Shown: one piece after another, positions 45,670 through 52,933 of the stretch
Layout of the letters: every line of letters starts with the position of its first letter
Numbering within the stretch: the stretch's first letter is position 1
Assembly (NCBI RefSeq): GCF_900099685.1
Contig: NZ_FNDW01000010.1
Coordinates: 96,733-160,732 of the forward strand
Length of the DNA stretch: 64,000 bases
Reading direction: 5' to 3'
From: Chryseobacterium taeanense
GTDB taxonomy: Bacteria; Bacteroidota; Bacteroidia; Flavobacteriales; Weeksellaceae
Program-made: the position numbers and the translations under genes
The notes under the pieces: model-generated
The model's input: the letters and a program-made list of their open reading frames with translations, nothing else
What the model was told of the DNA's origin: nothing
Database searches by the model: none

Positions 45670-46041
45670 ATGAAACTAAAAGTCTTAAAAGCAGAAGTGA
45701 TATTCCAGTTAATGGTAAGCCTTATAGGTCTTTTGTATGTAACTGTCGATTATTCTCAAAAAAGCGCGGGGATGACATTTTTTATCGCGCTTTTTTATGT
45801 TGGTATTTCAAATTTATTGGGATTCTTATTAAGAGTTTCTCTTTTCGCAAGCAAATTCAATCGCTACTATTTTTTCGGTGTTATTTTATTTTTCGTCATA
45901 TTATATTTAGTATCCATATTTACGATGGATTCTAGAATAGACATGGTGTTTTACTTTATGGGAATAGGAGGTGTACTTTTTAACATTTACTATCTGTTGT
46001 ATGGTTTTTATCTTATTAAAGTGACGCAGAAAATAAAGTAG
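45670..46041 (+). CDS. Four-helix membrane protein
   Basis: A 123-residue inner-membrane protein with four hydrophobic segments (VIFQLMVSLIGLLYVTV, MTFFIALFYVGISNLLGFLL, YYFFGVILFFVILYLVSIFT, VFYFMGIGGVLFNIYYLLYG). The family is not recognised. It follows the GbsR gene by 79 bp, across a terminator and a shared operator, so it is probably the first structural gene under that regulator. Confidence 0.75.
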   Translation: MKLKVLKAEVIFQLMVSLIGLLYVTVDYSQKSAGMTFFIALFYVGISNLLGFLLRVSLFASKFNRYYFFGVILFFVILYLVSIFTMDSRIDMVFYFMGIGGVLFNIYYLLYGFYLIKVTQKIK

Positions 46042-46104
46042 AAGGTCAGGATTTTAACTCATAAAAAGCGGTAAACAATCAATAATAAATAGAAAATATG
46101 TAAA

Positions 46105-46191
46105 ATGAAAACACTAGTCTTTAAAATCTGGATGTATTTCACATTCAAATTACAGAATAAACGTACCAGAGGAGATTTTTTAAACCTTTAA
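46105..46191 (+). CDS. Possible 28-residue small protein
   Basis: An ATG at 46105 opens a 28-codon frame ending TAA at 46191. The product has an aromatic-rich, amphipathic first half (LVFKIWMYFTFKL) and a basic tail. It lies between two membrane-protein genes in the same orientation, 10 bp before the next ATG, so it could be a membrane-associated microprotein. Evidence is weak. Confidence 0.3.
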   Translation: MKTLVFKIWMYFTFKLQNKRTRGDFLNL

Positions 46192-46202
46192 AGATAATAG
46201 CC

Positions 46203-46607
46203 ATGAAAACTTTACTGAAATATGATTTTCGCATTCAGCAGACAGTAATTCTTATTTTTATTATAACATTATTAATGCTTGCCATTACAAAAAATGAATC
46301 TCTAATTACGTTAGCGCAGATTGAATTTTTTCTTCTAGCGATTCTTCAATATACTTTAAACATAGCGAAATTTTACAATAAAAATTATGTGAGAACGCAT
46401 TCCAGAATCATATATACATTTATTTCTACGTATGTAATTATCACTTTTTTGCTGTTTATTTTGTGCCTGAGTCTCAAGTATCCTATTCTCAACAACTTTC
46501 TTGAATGGATGCCTGTTTCCTGGCTCATAGCATCACCTGTTTTGATTATATTGTCTTTAAGTATTAGTTTTTCTGATCGGAAGAAGAAACAATTGAAAAA
46601 CAATTAA
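46203..46607 (+). CDS. Four-helix membrane protein
   Basis: A 134-residue inner-membrane protein with hydrophobic segments QTVILIFIITLLMLAI, LITLAQIEFFLLAILQYTL, FISTYVIITFLLFILCLSL and WLIASPVLIILSLSISF. Function unknown. It ends 1 bp before the SRPBCC start, so it is co-translated with that gene and belongs to the cluster under GbsR-type control. Confidence 0.75.
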   Translation: MKTLLKYDFRIQQTVILIFIITLLMLAITKNESLITLAQIEFFLLAILQYTLNIAKFYNKNYVRTHSRIIYTFISTYVIITFLLFILCLSLKYPILNNFLEWMPVSWLIASPVLIILSLSISFSDRKKKQLKNN

Positions 46608-46608
46608 T

Positions 46609-47058
46609 ATGGCAAAAATTCATTTACAAACAATAATCAACGCTAATATTCATAAGGTTTTTGATCTGGCAAGAGATATTGATCTTCATCAGAAATCAAC
46701 TTCCAAAACTAATGAAAGAGCTGTTGCAGGAAGAATTTCGGGACTTATTGAAGAAGGGGAATCTGTGACATGGCAGGCAAAACATTTGGGTATTTATCAG
46801 ACTTTAACCACAAAAATTATCACTATGGAAAAGCCATATCAATTTACTGATGTCATGCTGAAAGGTGCTTTTAAATCCATGAAACATCAGCATATTTTTA
46901 AACAAAAAGAAAATTATACGATGATGATTGATATTTTTGAATTCGAATCACCTCTTGGAATGATAGGCCGGATTTTCAATAGGTTGTTTCTTGAAAAGTA
47001 TATGAAAAATCTTCTTATGGAAAGAAACAGATTAATTAAAGCAACCGCTGAAAATTAA
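46609..47058 (+). CDS. SRPBCC (START-like) family protein
   Basis: A 149-residue cytoplasmic helix-grip fold protein. IHKVFDLARDIDLHQKSTSK, then GESVTWQAKHLGIYQTLTTK, and FESPLGMIGRIFNRLFLEKY with a closing amphipathic helix fit the cyclase/dehydrase-like SRPBCC group that bind hydrophobic ligands. It lies 1 bp after the membrane protein, and together with the following epimerase it suggests a cell-envelope or lipid role. Ligand unknown. Confidence 0.85.
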   Translation: MAKIHLQTIINANIHKVFDLARDIDLHQKSTSKTNERAVAGRISGLIEEGESVTWQAKHLGIYQTLTTKIITMEKPYQFTDVMLKGAFKSMKHQHIFKQKENYTMMIDIFEFESPLGMIGRIFNRLFLEKYMKNLLMERNRLIKATAEN

Positions 47059-47153
47059 TTGAATAGCTAAAATCAGCTGAAATTTGTAAAGTTTCAACCT
47101 GAACAATCCTACAAACTATTAACCATCAACAGTTAACGATCAATCATAATATC

Positions 47154-48050
47154 ATGAAAATAATCATCGCTGCCGGAACAGGCTTTCTCGGAAAAAACCT
47201 TGAAACATATTTTACTGATAAAGGACATAATATCTATGTTTTAACCCGAAATCCTCAACGTAAAAATGAATTGTATTGGGATGCAAAAACATTGGGCGAA
47301 TGGAGCAAGGCGCTGGAAAATGCAGATATTTTAATCAACCTGGCAGGAAAATCGGTCGATTGCAGATATACTGACAAAAACAAACAGGAAATTTATGATT
47401 CAAGAATCAACAGTACAAAAATTCTTCAAAAGGCTGTCGATCAATGTATCAATAAACCCAAAGTTTGGCTGAATGCCAGTTCGGCAACAATCTATATTCA
47501 TTCGGAAACTCATCTGAATACTGAGGAAAATGGAATTATTGGAGATGATTTTTCGATGAATATCTGTAAAAGCTGGGAAAAGGAATTTTTCAAAGAGAAA
47601 ACAGAAAATGTCAGGAAAGTTGCTTTACGAACTTCTATCGTATTAGGAAATAATGACGGTGCCTTTCCAAAACTTAAAATGGTTACGAGATTAGGTCTTG
47701 GCGGAAAGCAGGGTAGAGGAAACCAGATGGTAAGCTGGATCCATATTGATGATTTCTGCAGGGCTGTTGAGTTTATTATTAATGATGAAAGTATGTCCGG
47801 TTCCGTGAATATAACTGCTCCGAATCCTTTATCCAATGAGCTTTTCATGAAGAAACTGAGATACAAGATGAAAACCCCATTTGGATTAAATGCTCCCGTC
47901 TGGCAGTTGGAATTTGCCTCTCTATTTTTAAAAACCGAAACTGAATTATTACTAAAAAGCCGCAATGTATATCCTGAAAAATTACTTGAGAATGGTTTTA
48001 GTTTTTCGTATCCTAATATTGAAAGGGTATTTCGTAATTTGGCATATTAG
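47154..48050 (+). CDS. TIGR01777-family NAD-dependent epimerase/dehydratase
   Basis: A 298-residue extended SDR-like protein (YfcH type). The nucleotide motif is AAGTGFLGKNLETY, with NADILINLAGKSVDCRYTD and VSWIHIDDFCRAVEFII, as in TIGR01777 proteins. The C-terminus ends in the family pattern LLENGFSFSYPNIERVFRNL. The Ala at the first Gly of GxxGxxG is a mild change. The reaction is unknown. SRPBCC and TIGR01777 genes are neighbours or fused in other bacteria, which supports one pathway. Confidence 0.88.
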   Translation: MKIIIAAGTGFLGKNLETYFTDKGHNIYVLTRNPQRKNELYWDAKTLGEWSKALENADILINLAGKSVDCRYTDKNKQEIYDSRINSTKILQKAVDQCINKPKVWLNASSATIYIHSETHLNTEENGIIGDDFSMNICKSWEKEFFKEKTENVRKVALRTSIVLGNNDGAFPKLKMVTRLGLGGKQGRGNQMVSWIHIDDFCRAVEFIINDESMSGSVNITAPNPLSNELFMKKLRYKMKTPFGLNAPVWQLEFASLFLKTETELLLKSRNVYPEKLLENGFSFSYPNIERVFRNLAY

Positions 48051-48095
48051 ATTAAAAATAAGGAAATTCTGAAAAAATTTGAAGCAATATAAAAT

Positions 48096-48200
48096 ATGAG
48101 CGAAGAAGACAAAGCTCTCGTAACAAGATTTCTCGATCTTACCACAGGAATTTTAATGAAAGAAAAGGCTATCAGTAAGTTTTGCTTTACTATAAAACAC
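48096..48200 (+). other. Short frame before the terminator, possible gene remnant
   Basis: An ATG at 48096 opens MSEEDKALVTRFLDLTTGIL, which looks protein-like for about 24 residues. The frame then runs straight through a terminator hairpin into the RHS immunity gene on the other strand, ending at 48287. It could be the start of a gene cut off when the RHS island was inserted, or a chance frame. Confidence 0.3.
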
Positions 48201-48201
48201 A

Positions 48202-48246
48202 AGAATCTGTCTCACTTTTTAGTTGTGAGACGGGTTCTTATTTTTA
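48202..48246 (+). terminator. Terminator at the end of the GbsR-linked cluster
   Basis: A 14-bp stem with two G-T wobbles (48202-48215 with 48225-48238) is followed by TATTTTT. It marks the border between the plus-strand cluster and the minus-strand RHS island. Confidence 0.8.
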
Positions 48247-48278
48247 TCTGTGCAAAGTTTGTAAATTTGAGCAGCGGG

Positions 48279-48635
48279 CTACAATAATAATTCCAATCTT
48301 TTTGCAAGTATAAAATCTGAATCATTTTCTGATTTATCGTCAGTACTTTCATCTGGATCTAAGCTTAAATAGATTTGATTATCAAAATATATTAATTTAT
48401 AAGCCTCTATATTATAAAAAATATAGTCGGAGTTATAATAAAAATTAAACTCAACAATATTATTAAATAGTAAACCTATTTTAGAAAATTTACTTTTTTT
48501 AGAAAAACCGCTTATTGTAATTTGTATTTGTGTTTCTCCATGTTCATCTTTATTAAATTTTATCTCTTCTATCGAAGTGCTTATTAATGAATCATCATTA
48601 ATAAATATTTCTTTGGCTGTATTTGTTATATCCAT
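48279..48635 (-). CDS. Candidate immunity protein of orphan cassette D
   Basis: A 118-residue acidic cytoplasmic protein (no signal peptide), all-beta by appearance: TQIQITISGFSKKSKF, FNFYYNSDYIFYNIEAYKLI. It starts 6 bp after the stop of the orphan RHS-tip toxin. Position, size and acidic charge (DESTDDKSENDSD near the end) fit an immunity protein that neutralises the upstream toxin domain. No family assigned. Confidence 0.65.
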   Translation of the reverse strand: MDITNTAKEIFINDDSLISTSIEEIKFNKDEHGETQIQITISGFSKKSKFSKIGLLFNNIVEFNFYYNSDYIFYNIEAYKLIYFDNQIYLSLDPDESTDDKSENDSDFILAKRLELLL

Positions 48636-48641
48636 AAACTT

Positions 48642-49550
48642 TTATCTACGTATTTTAAAATCTTTGAGTAATTCTCCTTTTTTTGGAGGTCTTCCTGGCT
48701 GTCTATCTCCTCTACCTGATGGATTATTAGGGTTTGGTTTGTAATCATGTATATGATCGTCTTGTTCGTTTTTCGGATATTTCGGACCATGTCCCTTATT
48801 ATATTCCTTTTGAACATTTCCATCAGGTCCATATTTTTTAGAAGTTGTTTGAGACTCATTTGTTTCTACAGTATTTGGTTCCCCTTTATCTGGAAGTCTA
48901 TTCTTTCTTCTTTTTCCATCTTCTGTTTTAGTTGCACTTTTTTCATCATTTCCTTCTTTGCTTTTATCAATCTTATCATCACCTTCACTCTTCATTACGT
49001 TATTATAAATATTTATAGCAGCAGAGGAGGCAGTGCTAAAAAGAGACACTGTAAGTTTAGAAGGCGTTGAAACTCTATCTTTTAAGTTTTCAATCCCTCT
49101 GCTGAACCAGGTAGGAATTATTCTTCCAACTGGATGCAGTCCCGTTGTAGTACTACCATATGCTGGTGGTGGTGGAGCAATAGGAACTGCTCCGGGACCG
49201 ATAGGAATTGCTTCTAAACCTTCAAGTTCAACATGATTAGTTACTTTATTTTCAGAAAACGCATAAGGAGTTTGATAGTTATAATCTTCGGCGAGAATAT
49301 CAATATTAAAGAATCGCCCTAGATCCGGCATATAATTTCTCCATTTAAAGCTATACCATCCGGTCTCATTCTGCAATTCTTGTCCTTGGTACTTATAGTG
49401 ATAAGCAGAATTTCCAGCCAATACATTATATCCTTCATGCTTCAACCCAAAAGGATAATAATTGTTTTCCTCAAGAACTTCTATTCCACTGCCATTATTG
49501 AAATAACTCAACCTTGTATTTCCTAAATGATCTACATAATTGTAAATAAA
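48642..49550 (-). CDS. Orphan RHS-tip cassette D with HIHD-motif toxin end
   Basis: Homology to the main RHS core starts near 49550 (FIYNYVDHLGNTRLSYFNNG) with no ATG; the first usable start is a TTG at 49511 giving 289 residues. The core end (PFGLKHEGYNVLAGNSAYHY, GWYSFKWRNYMPDLGRFFN) is followed after about residue 100 by a Pro-rich linker and a polar basic domain ending KYGPDGNVQKEY, KNEQDDHIHDYKPN. The His/Asp-rich end suggests a nuclease-type toxin, but I cannot name the family. The immunity candidate follows by 6 bp. The lack of a start suggests a silent donor. Confidence 0.7.
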   Translation of the reverse strand, partial: FIYNYVDHLGNTRLSYFNNGSGIEVLEENNYYPFGLKHEGYNVLAGNSAYHYKYQGQELQNETGWYSFKWRNYMPDLGRFFNIDILAEDYNYQTPYAFSENKVTNHVELEGLEAIPIGPGAVPIAPPPPAYGSTTTGLHPVGRIIPTWFSRGIENLKDRVSTPSKLTVSLFSTASSAAINIYNNVMKSEGDDKIDKSKEGNDEKSATKTEDGKRRKNRLPDKGEPNTVETNESQTTSKKYGPDGNVQKEYNKGHGPKYPKNEQDDHIHDYKPNPNNPSGRGDRQPGRPPKKGELLKDFKIRR

Positions 49551-49581
49551 TTAATTTTTTTTAAAATTTATCAGAGGTTTT

Positions 49582-49595
49582 CCAAAAATTTTTGG
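49582..49595. repeat. Palindrome at the border of cassettes C and D
   Basis: CCAAAAATTTTTGG is a perfect 14-bp palindrome between the cassette C immunity gene and the first core-homologous codon of cassette D. It may end the C transcript or mark a recombination edge. Confidence 0.45.
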
Positions 49596-49625
49596 CAGCC
49601 TTTTTTTTACGTTAGCCATGATTTC

Positions 49626-49877
49626 TCATTCCATAAAGTGCCAATCTTGCCTTAGCATTGCTCCAAAAGAAAAACAGATTATTAAAAAAATAATCAATAA
49701 ACTATTTAAAATATAGTCCAATAATTTACTATTATATCTGTAAATCAAATAAAAATTAATTGCCAGTAACAGTATTATCAAAGGGGTAAATTCTAAAAAA
49801 TAATCATACTGAAAATATAATAAAAGTGCTGTATAAATTATTGAAATAATTAAAATTACTTGTGGTATTCTTTTCAT
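49626..49877 (-). CDS. Candidate membrane immunity protein for the lipase-type toxin
   Basis: An 83-residue protein with three hydrophobic segments (VILIISIIYTALLLYF, FTPLIILLLAINFYLIY, YILNSLLIIFLIICFSFGA). Its ATG overlaps the TAA of the upstream toxin frame by one base (TAATG), so they are co-translated. An inner-membrane immunity protein fits a toxin that attacks membrane lipid. Confidence 0.7.
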   Translation of the reverse strand: MKRIPQVILIISIIYTALLLYFQYDYFLEFTPLIILLLAINFYLIYRYNSKLLDYILNSLLIIFLIICFSFGAMLRQDWHFME

Positions 49878-50845
49878 TATTGATTGGGTATTAATTCTCT
49901 TTTTACAATATCTCTAACTTTTGTGCTTAAATCATTATTTATACTTTTATGATCTGATGTAGGGGCAAGAACATTTACTATTTTAGTAGTCTTATTATCG
50001 CTTGTAGGTTCTATTTTCTCTCCTCCGTATATATTTTTTGTCTGGTAGTAATTAACTGCTTTCGATACGTTAGACGGTATCTTTGTATCAGAATAGCTAT
50101 CCATTATATCTAAAGTCACCATTAAATCTACTTTTAAATTTTTATTTTCATTTACTGATTCTACCAGATTATCGCCTCCTAAACTATGCCCAACAGCAGC
50201 AACCACACCATCTGAATGCACATTATTAAAATTTGAGATAGTTGATTTGAGGTCATTTTTTGTATTTTCATTCTGTGATGAATCAAAAACAACAACTCGA
50301 GTATTAGAATTAGCTAAACCAACTAATCCTCCAATACCAGTAAGATCAAGGTTTCCTTTTCCTTTAAAATCAGGATTATTGCTACCTCCTACATTCTGAG
50401 ATTGGGTATATCCTTTCTTCGTATCTCCCGACCATCCCTGTACAACAACAACTAAATTTTTATAGCCATCATTCTTTCTAAAATCTACAGCTTCTAATCC
50501 CTCCAGCTCTCTTGCATCAACAACACGATTTTCAGAAAAATTATAATGAGATTGGTAAGCATACTTTTCACTCAAAGGATCTACATTAAAAAACCTTCCC
50601 AGATCAGGCATATAATTTCTCCATTTAAAACTATACCAGCCTGTCTCTGTTTGTAATTCTTGCCCCTGGTACTTGTACTGATAAGCAGAATTCCCTGCCA
50701 ATGCATTATACCCTTCATGCTTCAACCCAAACGGATAATAATTGTTTTCTTCAAGAACTTCAACGCTGCTGCCATTGTTGAAATAACTTACACGCACATT
50801 TTCTAAATGGTATACATAGTTGTAAATATACTTGTTGTTTTCAAA
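49877..50845 (-). CDS. Orphan RHS-tip cassette C with GHSLGG lipase toxin
   Basis: Core homology begins at FENNKYIYNY (50845), without ATG; the first possible start is a GTG at 50797 (306 residues). After the core end (PFGLKHEGYNALAGNSAYQY, GWYSFKWRNYMPDLGRFFNV) a toxin domain starts near residue 102. It has an alpha/beta hydrolase nucleophile motif VAAVGHSLGGDNLVE (S205) preceded by VVVVQGWSGDT (oxyanion-type strand) and LMVTLDIMDSYSD (possible acid). A phospholipase attacking membranes is the likely activity. The membrane protein gene that follows by TAATG overlap is the immunity candidate. Confidence 0.75.
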   Translation of the reverse strand, partial: FENNKYIYNYVYHLENVRVSYFNNGSSVEVLEENNYYPFGLKHEGYNALAGNSAYQYKYQGQELQTETGWYSFKWRNYMPDLGRFFNVDPLSEKYAYQSHYNFSENRVVDARELEGLEAVDFRKNDGYKNLVVVVQGWSGDTKKGYTQSQNVGGSNNPDFKGKGNLDLTGIGGLVGLANSNTRVVVFDSSQNENTKNDLKSTISNFNNVHSDGVVAAVGHSLGGDNLVESVNENKNLKVDLMVTLDIMDSYSDTKIPSNVSKAVNYYQTKNIYGGEKIEPTSDNKTTKIVNVLAPTSDHKSINNDLSTKVRDIVKRELIPNQ

Positions 50846-50852
50846 GGTTAGT

Positions 50853-50875
50853 AACCCACCGTATTGCGGTGGGTT
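50853..50875. terminator. Hairpin before cassette C
   Basis: AACCCACCG (50853) pairs perfectly with CGGTGGGTT (50867). It lies just upstream of the first core-homologous codon of cassette C and downstream of the cassette B immunity gene. A near-copy lies at 52330. Confidence 0.55.
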
Positions 50876-50893
50876 CTTCTTTATTATTGTTCA

Positions 50894-50907
50894 CGGATTA
50901 TAATCCG
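50894..50907. repeat. Palindrome CGGATTATAATCCG
   Basis: A perfect 14-bp palindrome about 27 bp after the stop of the cassette B immunity gene, able to form a second hairpin beside the one at 50853. Confidence 0.45.
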
Positions 50908-50933
50908 CGTCATCGGGATCGAGTTTATTACAT

Positions 50934-51374
50934 TTAACTTTCCGAAATTATTCCTACAAAAACCAAATATTCATTATCAACTTTTGATTTTACAAAAATT
51001 GTATCATAATTTTCTTTGATCGCTTCATATTCTTTATCGAAAAAGAATATTTTTTTTCCTTTTCTATAAATAGATAACTGTTTTACAGCTTCGTCTTCTT
51101 TAGAATATTTTCCACCTTTATCAAAATCATCTGTATATAAACCTTCTGAACCACAACCAATATATTCAGAAAGTTTTCCATTTCTATATTTTCTTATATT
51201 TTCAATAGTTAATTTTTTACCTTCATAATAAATATAGTTGGGACATAATGGATTTTTACTATAATATGCATTTATTACTGAAAAATCTCCCTTGTATTTA
51301 TTACAGGATAATATACTAAATGCAATACTAATTAGTATTACTGGGCTTTTTAACTTCTTGTGTTCTTTGTACAT
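50934..51374 (-). CDS. Candidate lipoprotein immunity protein of cassette B
   Basis: A 146-residue protein. The hydrophobic start ends in a lipobox (SILSCN), so it is predicted to be a lipoprotein. The body is Tyr/Lys-rich ([40 protein letters not shown]) with no known fold. It overlaps the end of the orphan toxin frame by 47 bp, the tightest link of any cassette here. A lipid-anchored immunity protein suits a toxin acting outside the cytoplasm. Confidence 0.6.
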   Translation of the reverse strand: MYKEHKKLKSPVILISIAFSILSCNKYKGDFSVINAYYSKNPLCPNYIYYEGKKLTIENIRKYRNGKLSEYIGCGSEGLYTDDFDKGGKYSKEDEAVKQLSIYRKGKKIFFFDKEYEAIKENYDTIFVKSKVDNEYLVFVGIISES

Positions 51375-52304
51375 TTGTTCTTGGTTGTATAATTACTTTT
51401 ACATTAGAATATCCAAACATCGAATCTTTATCAGTTTGTTTTCTGATTCCTCCGATTACTCTTTTAGCTTCACTATCAGAAGTATTTTTCATAGAATTAT
51501 TATTATTTACAATTCCAAAATAAGCTAAAGATCCAGAGTGTCTAATTTTGTTTTCTTCTTCATTTTTATATACTCCTCCTACATGAATCATTACACTTGA
51601 AGCAGATGTGGCATCCTGACCTTTATCATTTTTACGTGGTTCCGAATCTAAGATTTTACTTCCATCCTGTCTTAATTCAAAGGCAGCAGTGTCATTACTA
51701 TGAGGATAAACATCGATAAATTCAGTATCATATTCGTTAGAGCCACTTGCTTTTGGTTCAAACGCAATATTGTCTAAAGTCATTGTATTTCCTTTATCCT
51801 GACTAACTACCCAAGAATCACGAGTGACCATAAACTCCATTTTGAAATTTGTATCTTCATCATACGTAACAACTGCTTTATACAAAGGAACACCTATAGT
51901 TAAATAATCGTTTTTTCCTTTTGTATAATTTCCTACTAACTTTTGTTGTGTCCATCCAACTATTTGATTTGTAATTGTAATGATTGGATCATAAGGTTCC
52001 ATACCATCTGGATCTGTGAACCGAATAGGATTATTAAAAGCATAATTGTAAGTACTGTGACGATTCATCTTCTCCGCCAACGGATCCACGACACCCCACC
52101 GTCCAATATCCGGCATATAAAACCTTGCCCCATAATCAAATCATACATCCCTGTTTCTGTCTGCAGTTCTTTACCGCTATACTTATACTGACAAGCAGAA
52201 TTTCCAGCCAATGCATTATACCCTTCATGCTTCAACCCAAAAGGATAATAATTGTTTTCCTCAAGAACTTCTACGCTGCTTCCATTATTGAAATAATTCA
52301 AATG
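51328..52304 (-). pseudogene. Orphan RHS-tip cassette B, frameshifted
   Basis: The core end reads NYFNNGSSVEVLEENNYYPF ... [13 protein letters not shown], then leaves frame and resumes as [35 protein letters not shown]. The cause is a 5-bp direct duplication (AATCA twice on the plus strand, 52134-52143); removing one copy restores the usual [17 protein letters not shown]. After DPDGM comes about 220 residues of unassigned toxin-like sequence, including VMIHVGGVY and [10 protein letters not shown]. No ATG precedes the core; the first start is a TTG at 52301. As it stands this cassette cannot make a whole product. Confidence 0.8.
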
Positions 52305-52329
52305 TGCATATCAATTTTTTAATCTATTA

Positions 52330-52353
52330 AACCCACCGCAATTGCGATGGGTT
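52330..52353. terminator. Hairpin before cassette B
   Basis: AACCCACCGCAA and TTGCGATGGGTT form a 12-bp stem with one mismatch, 22 bp past the stop of the main immunity gene and just upstream of the cassette B core. It nearly copies the hairpin at 50853. Confidence 0.6.
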
Positions 52354-52374
52354 CTTTTTAATCTCAGATTAGTT

Positions 52375-52920
52375 TTAATGAATAAATTTTGAACAATCTG
52401 GAGAAGGATTAGAGAATGTAATATCTTCGTATGAATCCGAAAACTTTAATTTTTTACTCATTAAAATTGATTTCATGCATCCTGAAATGGGAATCGGTGA
52501 TAAAAAAGTTACTTCATCTTTTTTATCTAAAACAATATGCCAATTTTCAAAATCGTAATTAACTATTGTTTTCTTTTGATTGAAATTTTCATATGCAACT
52601 TTTTTAAACATTTTCTCTATGCTTTTACATTCATTATTAGGTAATATGAGTTTATAACCTTCAAATATATAAACATTATTATATTGAATACCTTCCATAA
52701 ATTCAGGCTTAAAAAAAGCTACATCAATTGAATATTCACTCTTTTCTTTTGTTTGGTCATGAAAAGTTACTGCTAATATTTCATTCTTTTTATCAACTTT
52801 TCTTTTTTTAGAAATATATTCTATATATCCTTTAATAATATTATGTAAATCTTGTTTCTTTATAGCACTTTTGTTAAATGTAAAAAAGAAAATAAGAATG
52901 ATTAAAAGTATTTTTCTCAT
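52375..52920 (-). CDS. Candidate immunity protein of the main RHS toxin
   Basis: From the ATG at 52920 it has 181 residues and a strong hydrophobic N-terminus (KILLIILIFFFTFNKSA), so it is exported or membrane-anchored. The body has EILAVTFHDQTKEKSEYSID and NYDFENWHIVLDKKDEVTFL. It starts 13 bp after the RHS stop codon, the classic position of the cognate immunity gene. A longer frame to 52974 overlaps the toxin and is disfavoured. No family recognised. Confidence 0.65.
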   Translation of the reverse strand: MRKILLIILIFFFTFNKSAIKKQDLHNIIKGYIEYISKKRKVDKKNEILAVTFHDQTKEKSEYSIDVAFFKPEFMEGIQYNNVYIFEGYKLILPNNECKSIEKMFKKVAYENFNQKKTIVNYDFENWHIVLDKKDEVTFLSPIPISGCMKSILMSKKLKFSDSYEDITFSNPSPDCSKFIH

Positions 52921-52933
52921 AAATTTTACTGAT

